From: Zelonia costaricensis
Taxonomy: Eukaryota; Euglenozoa; Kinetoplastea; Trypanosomatida; Trypanosomatidae
DNA length: 33,147 nt
Assembly: GCA_030849075.1 (NCBI GenBank)
Contig: JASAOO010003261.1
Location: forward strand, 1 to 33,147
Direction of reading: 5' to 3'
A program made the translations under genes and the position numbers. Numbering within the stretch: the first letter of the stretch is position 1; every line of letters begins with the position of its first letter. Under the pieces are notes generated by a model that worked only from the letters and a program-made list of their open reading frames with translations, made no database searches and was not told where the DNA came from. Positions 27,195 through 33,147 of this stretch are shown here, in pieces.

Positions 27195-29094
27195 TTGATG
27201 TGGTGTAACGAGTGGAGGAGTAGCAGAAGGTCAAGAGGGAGGTGGATGGATAAGGGCACGGGAAGAGAGGGGGGGGGCCCGGCAGTTTTCCGATAGCGTG
27301 CGAGTGGGCGCAAAGGGGGGAGTACAAGCCGTGCCTGAATAAGAGCGTAGTGGGACTAACAGAGACACGCACACACACAGCGGAGTGGTCCTGCGCGTGA
27401 CGTAGGAGTGACCCGGCTGGGGAAAGCGAAATCGTCGTGCTCCGTTGGCGGGCCGTGGCTTCTCGCCGCGCGTGCGCGGTTAGCCGTCGTCGTCGACGAG
27501 AGGGGGGGGGGCAGTAGGTGCGTAGGGTAAGACCCAGCCCTGTGCACCTGCAGAGGCGCAGCCACGCAGCCCACTTGCTGGCCGCTGCGCCGTCTCTGCC
27601 CCCCCCCCCTCCCCTCCCCCCTCGTCACCCCTGTCTGTGTTTGCTTCCCGTACGGTGATCGATGAGTTTGCGGAGGTGGGTAGGAGAACAGGAAAGAGTA
27701 GGAGAAGAGGGAAGAGGGGTGGGGGGAGGGGGGTCTACTGGCGATCGATGAGGGTTGCGGCGGTGCGGGCGCAGAAGGGGCGCAGCGCCCGTCAGGCACG
27801 TCTTGGGAGGGAAGAGGGGCAGAGGGAGGAGGGGAGGAGAGGGGGCACGAGAGTGACGGAGAAGCAACAGAGAAGAAGCACTCGCATCTCGCAGTGGGTG
27901 GGGAATGAGGAGTGAGGGAGGGAGGGATACTCGCTCAGGCAGCGAAGAGCGGCCAAAGCACTGACACACACACACACACACACACATCAGACACACGCAA
28001 CACACTCACACATCAAACACGCAACAACAGGAAAGCACACACCCGTGAGGGTCAACGCAGCGAGCGGTACAGAAGGGATGGAGAAGAGGAAGGGAAGCGC
28101 AAGACAGAAAAGTGGGCACATACACACGACATCAGACACACACACACACACATTCCACCAACACGGTTGCACAGATGCGGAGAAGATGAAGAGACGAGCG
28201 ACGTGGTGCGACGTCGTGTGGCGTGGTGTGATCGGTTGTGCACACATCCATCTAGCGAGAAAAAAAAAGCTTGCGTGAGCGAGCGAGCGAGCCGCGTCTC
28301 GGCCGCGGTGAACGCTCGAGGGTCCGACCGCGCACGCGAGTGCACGATGTCAGAGAGGGAGGGAGAAACAGAGAAACACAGACGTGCGCTGGGGGGTGGA
28401 GGAGGAGAGTGGCGCTGTGAAAACCAAACACAGAGAGAAAAGTGCGCTGCACAACGGCACGGAGCACGAGCTAGAGGGAAAGGCCAATTTTGGGGGAGGG
28501 GGGTTTGACGATGACGGCGATGCGAAGCAAGATCGAGCTGTGTCAAGATCGCCGATGCGGGCGCGTGGTGGTGTGTTGGGGGTGGTGAGTGGGAGGGCGG
28601 AGTCCAAGAGTGTGGCACGGACCCGTGCAAGCGCGACACAGCCAATAAACAACACACACACGCGTGCGGGCACAAGCGTCAGCTTCACAGCGCACAACCA
28701 GTACTCGCCACAACAAAGACAAGAAGAATGCAGGGGATGGAGAGAGAGAGAGACCGACGCACGCCGTAGCGGTCGCACGCGGAGTCGCGCGAGTGCATTC
28801 ACCGGCTCAACACACACGAAGGGGTGGCGCAGAGAAGAAAAAGAGGATCGGGGGGTGGGAACGCAAGGTCGGCAACGAGACAGTGCGACACCCACACACA
28901 CACACACACACAAACACACCCGTGCGCAGGAACAGATCGCATCTGTAGATTCCCGCGCGCCTTGGCTTTCCCCCCCCCTTCTCTCCTCCCTCCCCTGCCG
29001 CACTCCCGCACCCCGCACTGGCGAAGCACCAGAAGAGAGAAACAGAAGCACGGCGGAGGTGCACCACGCAGCGTCGGTCGTGTCGCCCCGGTCT

Positions 29095-32031
29095 CTAGAG
29101 GGGCGTCACGTTACGCATTTGAGCCACAAACTTCGCCTGGTTCACGAGCCGCCGGTTCTCGGCCGGGGGCGGCTGCAGCAGCTGCCACTCCGGGTCCTTG
29201 TGCTCCACCACATGGCCATCCGACGACGGCATCGCCGTCAGGGCCGTCGCCGTCGCCGGTTTGTTCTCCGCCTCGCCGTTCGAAGATACCGCAGCCTCCT
29301 CCGGCTCCGCCGATGGAGGCTGCGCCTTTCCGTCGTCGTCGTAGGCGTCGTCGTACTCGTCCTCGTCCTCGGCGGCAGACCACGATGGCTCGCGCTGATG
29401 CTGCTGCTGCTGCTGCTCGTCTTCTGCGTATCCGTCGTCGGAGTCCTCGTCGCGCGCTGCGTTCGCCTTCGTGCGGGCTGCCGCGTTCGTGGCGGCCACG
29501 CGGTTGCGCGACGCGGCGTTCGCCTGCAGCATCGACGCAGACGTGGGCGGCGCCTCGTCGGTGAAGGACGGCTCGTACGTGACGGCGCTCCGCTCGCGCG
29601 GCTCCTGCGCGCTGGAGTAGACCTGCTCGTAGCCGCCGCTCACCTCCTGCGCCGAGCGGTACGACGAGGCATCAACGCTGACCGCGTCCACATCATCGCC
29701 GTAGCCGGTCGACGGCGCCGGCGCTCGCTGACGCACACCCGCGCGCGGGCGGGTGTCCGAGGCGGTGGGCGCCTTGTACGACGATGCGGCGGTTGAGGCC
29801 GGGGCCACTGAGTGAGAGGCCGGCGCCGACCGCTGCGACTGCTGCGAGGGCGACGCGTAGACCGCCTGTCGCTGCGGCTGCGGCGGCTGCGGCGGCGCGG
29901 GGACGGACACCGTCTGCGGGCGTGCCTGCTGGCGGTTGCGCGCGTAGCTCGAGGCGCTGGCAGACACCAAACCGTTCCCCGCCGGCGCGGCCGAGTACAC
30001 TGGGTCGCACAGGTGCGACGGCGCGAGCTTCACGGGCTCGCGGTACACCGTCGCGTCGGCGCCAGCCACAGGCAGGAGCGAGGCCAGCGAGGCCGACAGG
30101 GACGGCGCGGCCGAGTGCTGCGACGGCGCCATCGAGCCGTCGTGATGGGCGTGCGGCGCGGGCACGGCGGCTGCAGTCGGTGCCGTCACGCGTGGGTTGT
30201 GGGCCTGGATGAGCCCCGTCGTTGACGCCTCGATAGCCGCCACGAACACCTTCGGGTCCAGCACCGGGCGCGCAGAGGCGCTGCCGTCCGCGGCACTGCG
30301 CATGGCGAACGCTGTGGGGGGCGGCATGTACGTCGTGGCGGGCCGGTGCGCGTGGGGGGCGGCGCCAGGGCTGGGGTCCGTGTAGCCCTGGCGGTAGGGG
30401 ATCGGAGGCAGCACAGCCACCTGCCTCAACGCGCGACGCTGCCGTGGGTGCGACGCGTTTGTTGAGGCACCGCGCGAGCTGCGCGGGTGGACAGCCAGCT
30501 CCATCGCGGGGGGGTCGGCAACCGCGGTCTGGCCCATGCCGGCACGCCACCGCCGCGCCGCGATGCGCTCCGTTGGCGTACTGGCTGGCAGCTCCGCCTC
30601 ATGCACGACGAGCTCCGTGGAGGAGGCGGACGGGGAGGGCGGGGCAGCCGCTGCAGCTGCGGGGTGCGCGGGGGCCCTGACGCGGTAGTACTCCTCCGAG
30701 GTCGCAGAGCGCTGCGACCCCGGCGGTGGGGGCCGCGTGTTGGTCGTCGGTGCCGCTGCTGCTGCTGGTAGCGGCGGCCGTGCGGCGGGGCTGTGGCCGT
30801 AGTCGTAGTCCTCGTCTTCGTCCAGCTCGGGCACGATGGACTGCCACGCCGGGCGCTGATGCAGCCGCTGCTCTTGCTTCTTTGTCGGCCGCCACGACGG
30901 GCGCCGCGAGGACGCGTAGGCCCCGGCAGACACCGACGAGCCGGCGACGCTGGGCTTGCGGGAGGTGGGCCGGCGAGGGCCGGCGCCGGCGGGCGGCTGC
31001 TTGGGGCCGTGGAAGGACGTGTTCGACGACGGCGCCGCGCTGCCGCGTGCCTTGCCTCCGCCCGCTGCCGACCGCACCGGCGTCGGTACAGGGGCTGCCT
31101 CCATCGTCATCGGGGTGCGCGCCTCAGCATCCGTCAGGTTCGGCGGTGGCGGCGGCGCGCGCGGTGCACCGGTCGACCCTCGGAGCTGCTGAGGCTCCTG
31201 CGGCTCCTCCTCCTCCTCCTCGCCCACCGCCGGCCACTCCTCGTTTTCCGCCACCGCGGCGTCCTCGTCGGTGTCCAGGACCTCGAAGTGCACCTCGCTG
31301 CCCTGGCTCGTCTCCTCCGCGGGAACGGTGCCGGGGGCAGCAGCGGTGGTCAGCGGCTCCTGCGGCGGAGGCGAGGACATCTCGTGGCGCGTGGAGAAGG
31401 ATGCCGGCACCCCTGTCACCTCGTCCGTCGCGACGGGCGTGAACTCGTCCGTGGTGTGACCGGCTGCGTCGGAGGCGGGGACAGGGGCCGCCGCGCCCGC
31501 CTGCTGCACCTCGCGCGCCGTGCTGGACATGGGGTCTGGCGACTGCAGCTGCGCCTCGACCGCGTCGCCGCCGCCGTGTGCGCCGGCGGCGTCCGACTCG
31601 CTGCCCTCGTCAGCTGACGAAGCCGTCGACGTGGCGCCGTCGGCGTTCTGACGCTGCCCGCCCTCACCCTCTTCCTCATTCTCTACGTGGGCCCCCTCGG
31701 GGCCGGCGGCGGCAGCCTCCTTCCCAGCCGCGGCGTCTGCCTCCCGCTTCCCCGCCGACGCGGTCTCTACGGCGGGCTGCGCCGCTGCTGCGGCCTCGGC
31801 AGACCCGCCGCGGCGCTCTGACGCTCCATCGGCGGGGGTGCCGTACGTCGTCGTCGACTCGGCCGCGACGGACGGCGGCACTGGGGCGCCGGCGATGTCG
31901 CCGGGCCGTGAGGCCGTCGCGTCACGTGCCGCCTCGGCCCCGTTCACGGAGCCCTGCTGCGGCGGCGGCGCCGTCTCTTCGCCGGTCTTGCCCTTCTTGG
32001 CGCCTTTCGTCTTGGAGCTGTTGCAGCCCAT
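29095..32031 (-). CDS. MGC-type acylated acidic disordered protein with C-terminal PEW/MRN motif (978 aa)
   Basis: The start MGCNSSKTKGAKKGK combines Gly2 (myristate), Cys3 (palmitate), Ser6/Lys7 and a polybasic stretch, all favouring stable membrane attachment. The frame extends four codons upstream but only to a GTG, so this ATG is the start. The body is Ala/Ser/Pro/Glu-rich and probably disordered. It has an acidic Glu run (GEEEEEEPQEP) near residue 275, an Asp/Glu cluster near 890 and a short poly-Gln near 870. A more varied island at about 530-614 (LPPIPYRQGYTDPSPG and DPKVFVAAIEASTTGLIQ) may be folded or bind a partner. The final 33 residues, DPEWQLL ... NQAKFVAQMRNVTPL, match the end of the 795-aa neighbour. 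No known family is recognised; a membrane scaffold role is inferred. Confidence 0.9.
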   Translation of the reverse strand: MGCNSSKTKGAKKGKTGEETAPPPQQGSVNGAEAARDATASRPGDIAGAPVPPSVAAESTTTYGTPADGASERRGGSAEAAAAAQPAVETASAGKREADAAAGKEAAAAGPEGAHVENEEEGEGGQRQNADGATSTASSADEGSESDAAGAHGGGDAVEAQLQSPDPMSSTAREVQQAGAAAPVPASDAAGHTTDEFTPVATDEVTGVPASFSTRHEMSSPPPQEPLTTAAAPGTVPAEETSQGSEVHFEVLDTDEDAAVAENEEWPAVGEEEEEEPQEPQQLRGSTGAPRAPPPPPNLTDAEARTPMTMEAAPVPTPVRSAAGGGKARGSAAPSSNTSFHGPKQPPAGAGPRRPTSRKPSVAGSSVSAGAYASSRRPSWRPTKKQEQRLHQRPAWQSIVPELDEDEDYDYGHSPAARPPLPAAAAAPTTNTRPPPPGSQRSATSEEYYRVRAPAHPAAAAAAPPSPSASSTELVVHEAELPASTPTERIAARRWRAGMGQTAVADPPAMELAVHPRSSRGASTNASHPRQRRALRQVAVLPPIPYRQGYTDPSPGAAPHAHRPATTYMPPPTAFAMRSAADGSASARPVLDPKVFVAAIEASTTGLIQAHNPRVTAPTAAAVPAPHAHHDGSMAPSQHSAAPSLSASLASLLPVAGADATVYREPVKLAPSHLCDPVYSAAPAGNGLVSASASSYARNRQQARPQTVSVPAPPQPPQPQRQAVYASPSQQSQRSAPASHSVAPASTAASSYKAPTASDTRPRAGVRQRAPAPSTGYGDDVDAVSVDASSYRSAQEVSGGYEQVYSSAQEPRERSAVTYEPSFTDEAPPTSASMLQANAASRNRVAATNAAARTKANAARDEDSDDGYAEDEQQQQQHQREPSWSAAEDEDEYDDAYDDDGKAQPPSAEPEEAAVSSNGEAENKPATATALTAMPSSDGHVVEHKDPEWQLLQPPPAENRRLVNQAKFVAQMRNVTPL

Positions 32032-32109
32032 CCTCCTCGTCACGTCAACGCGTCACACACGTGGGTAGGTGGGTGGGGCAGTGCGCTGGCGGGGCCGCCA
32101 CCTGACGTG

Positions 32110-32132
32110 CTCGCAAGAGAGAGAGGAGGAAA
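32110..32132 (-). promoter_or_regulatory. Spliced-leader acceptor for the 978-aa gene
   Basis: A clean 18-nt pyrimidine tract on the coding strand (plus 32115-32132) is followed by GCGAG with AG at 32111-32110. The resulting 78-nt 5' UTR contains no AUG before the MGCNSSK start. Confidence 0.6.
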
Positions 32133-32452
32133 TGCGCAGCGGGGGTGGCACGGCAGGACGGGCTGCGGTGCGACACGAGCAGATCAACACACGAATACAA
32201 AGAGCTTGACAAGGCAGGGATGAAGACACACGGTGGCACAAGACGGGGGGGACAACGCGAAGGGTGGGCGGGGGGAGGGCGGAGGAGTGAAGTGAAGCCC
32301 ACGTCAACAGCGCCGGTTGCCCTCTGTGGTTGGTGGCGGTGGTGGGCAAGGCGGAAATACGCAGGCGCGGGACAGACGTCAGCGGAGCAGCTGGATGCTG
32401 CGTTGCAGCCCTTTATTTTGTTTTGATGACAATGCGTGTATAAGTGCGTTGA

Positions 32453-32478
32453 TGTGTGTGTGTGTGTGTGTGTGTGTG
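32453..32478. repeat. (GT)13 microsatellite
   Basis: A perfect GT repeat upstream of the 978-aa gene, reading (CA)13 on its coding strand. Confidence 0.95.
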
Positions 32479-32791
32479 CGTTTGTGGTTGTGCGTCTGTG
32501 TGCGCTGGGGAGTAGGGGGCCGCAATCTGCTAGCGATGAACCTGTGGAAGGCGGTCGCGCGAGGTATGATCGAGTGCGAAAGGAGTAGGGGCTGTAGTAG
32601 AGGTTGACTGGGGAGCTCGGGAGAGGTGAAGAAGCAAGCCAACACGGGTGCACAAGGGGGGAGCTTGGGGGAGGGGTGAAGAGGCTGATGGGCCACCAAT
32701 ACCGGTGTTCAAGCGCACGAGTCGACACGTACGCTTGCGTGTGCGTGCATGCGTGTTGGCGCGTGTGTGTGACCCTCGCCCCGCACCCTTG

Positions 32792-32818
32792 AGCAGCAGC
32801 AGCAGCAGCAGCAGCAGC
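32792..32818. repeat. (AGC)9 trinucleotide repeat outside genes
   Basis: Nine perfect AGC units lie in DNA with no supported gene. Elsewhere in the window such repeats occur inside genes as poly-Ala or poly-Gln. A frame through it on the minus strand reads poly-Ala but is otherwise low-complexity. Confidence 0.9.
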
Positions 32819-33073
32819 GGCGAGCGTTCGATAGGAGGGAGGGGGGCGCAGAGGTGGAGGGAGAGGGAGGGTGGCCGGAAGCTGCCAAAAGAAGGAGTGC
32901 AGACACACGCGATGCAGCGGGGCTGCGGCACCTCCACCAACCGCTTTCGCGTCTGCACGCCGTCACCCCCCCCTCCCTCACGGCTTTCCCGAAATCACCA
33001 CAACTCCCTCCCCCACCCGCTTACTCGAAGACGCGCACCTCGTCCCTCTCCAGTCTCTGCGCCTGTTCCATCC

Positions 33074-33092
33074 GTTTACTTTCTCTTCTCAG
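33074..33092 (+). promoter_or_regulatory. Plus-strand polypyrimidine/CAG acceptor-like site
   Basis: A TTTACTTTCTCTTCTCAG sequence on the plus strand has the form of a trans-splice acceptor and is followed 24 bases later by an ATG. All seven genes are on the other strand, so it may be coincidental. Confidence 0.25.
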
Positions 33093-33147
33093 TTCCGCTC
33101 ACTACGGCACGGCCGATGCAATCGATGACGCACACAGGGCAGCACAG

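Larger units (their letters stand above)
26184..29094. other. Long intergenic region between the two PEW/MRN paralogs (2.9 kb)
   Basis: No supported gene. Frames are low-complexity or run through translated CA/GT repeats. The right side carries (AC) repeats near 28893-28912, 28137-28152, 27964-27986 and 27368-27380. The left side carries (GT) repeats near 27131-27194 and 26387-26430, so the orientation switches once near 27200-27370. A coding-strand pyrimidine tract of about 62 nt lies at 27672-27733, and an A9 run at 28260-28268. The length would fit a long regulatory 3' UTR or an unannotated non-coding transcript. Confidence 0.5.
32032..33147. other. Upstream non-coding region at the right window edge
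   Basis: No supported gene. From 32032 to about 32900 the plus strand is purine- and GT-rich, as expected for the 5' flank of a minus-strand gene. It contains (GT)13 at 32453-32478 and a non-coding (AGC)9. From about 32955 to 33110 the plus strand becomes pyrimidine-rich. It ends in a plus-strand acceptor-like sequence followed by an open ATG frame at 33116 that runs off the window. This could be the 3' UTR of another minus gene or the start of a plus-strand gene. Confidence 0.5.

Noticed and set aside
28350..29051. Minus-strand frame of 233 codons in the 2.9-kb gap
   Set aside because: It contains CVCVCV from a dinucleotide repeat, has no recognisable motif, and is not preceded by a convincing acceptor.
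32032..32043. Four-codon upstream extension of the 978-aa protein
   Set aside because: The extra codons start with GTG, not ATG. Starting there would also bury the MGCNSSK acylation signal that its neighbours share.
32045..32908. Minus-strand frame of 287 codons left of the right window edge
   Set aside because: It reads through (GT)n as HTHTHT and through (AGC)9 as poly-Ala, with no conserved features. It lies within the 5' flank of the 978-aa gene.
1..33147. Bacterial features (operon promoters, Shine-Dalgarno sites, CRISPR, insertion sequences) and tRNA/rRNA genes
   Set aside because: Gene structure, codon use and splice-acceptor signals are those of a trypanosomatid nucleus. No direct-repeat/spacer arrays, transposase motifs or tRNA-like cloverleafs were seen.

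Overview
The window looks like nuclear DNA of a trypanosomatid of the Leishmania group (Leishmania or a close relative such as Leptomonas, Crithidia or Porcisia). Seven long intronless genes lie on one strand (minus), GC-rich with strong G/C bias at the third codon position. They are separated by 0.7-2.9 kb of non-coding DNA full of (GT)n/(AC)n microsatellites and long polypurine/polypyrimidine tracts. Most starts are preceded, on the coding strand, by a polypyrimidine tract and then the first AG, the signature of spliced-leader trans-splicing. There are no operon promoters, Shine-Dalgarno sites, tRNAs, rRNAs or CRISPR. The species was not determined.

In transcription order (right to left): (1) 32031-29095, a 978-aa MGC-type N-terminally acylated, disordered, acidic protein; (2) 26183-23796, a 795-aa MGC-type acylated, disordered protein with the same C-terminal motif as its neighbour; (3) 21467-17526, a 1313-aa MGGVCSK-type acylated, Ser/Ala/Pro-rich protein; (4) 16859-16197, a 220-aa protein combining a myristoylation signal with a twin CX9C (CHCH) domain; (5) 14834-13626, a 402-aa divergent Ctf8 (Ctf18-RFC subunit) enlarged by two insertions; (6) 12688-4826, a 2620-aa probable mitochondrial RNA-binding protein with a helical-repeat N-terminus, several zinc fingers, five repeated zinc-plus-helical modules and an RG-rich tail; (7) 3812-1464, a 782-aa C2 domain-linker-ankyrin protein.

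The most unusual feature is the run of four consecutive genes whose products begin MG[G/C]xxSK, predicted to be N-myristoylated and in three cases also palmitoylatable. Two of these neighbours share a C-terminal motif (PEW...QxK.V..MRN.T) while their long middles do not obviously align. This looks like a locally grown family of membrane-tethered scaffold-like proteins. The other highlights are the modular zinc/helix protein, the enlarged Ctf8 and a non-coding pattern: in most intergenic regions the dinucleotide repeats read mainly (UG)n near the upstream gene's 3' end and mainly (CA)n near the next gene's splice acceptor.

Genes in a trypanosomatid cluster need not be functionally related, because each mRNA is processed separately from a polycistronic precursor. 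I therefore claim no shared pathway beyond the acylated group. Nothing here was tested by database search; family calls rest on motifs read directly from the translations.
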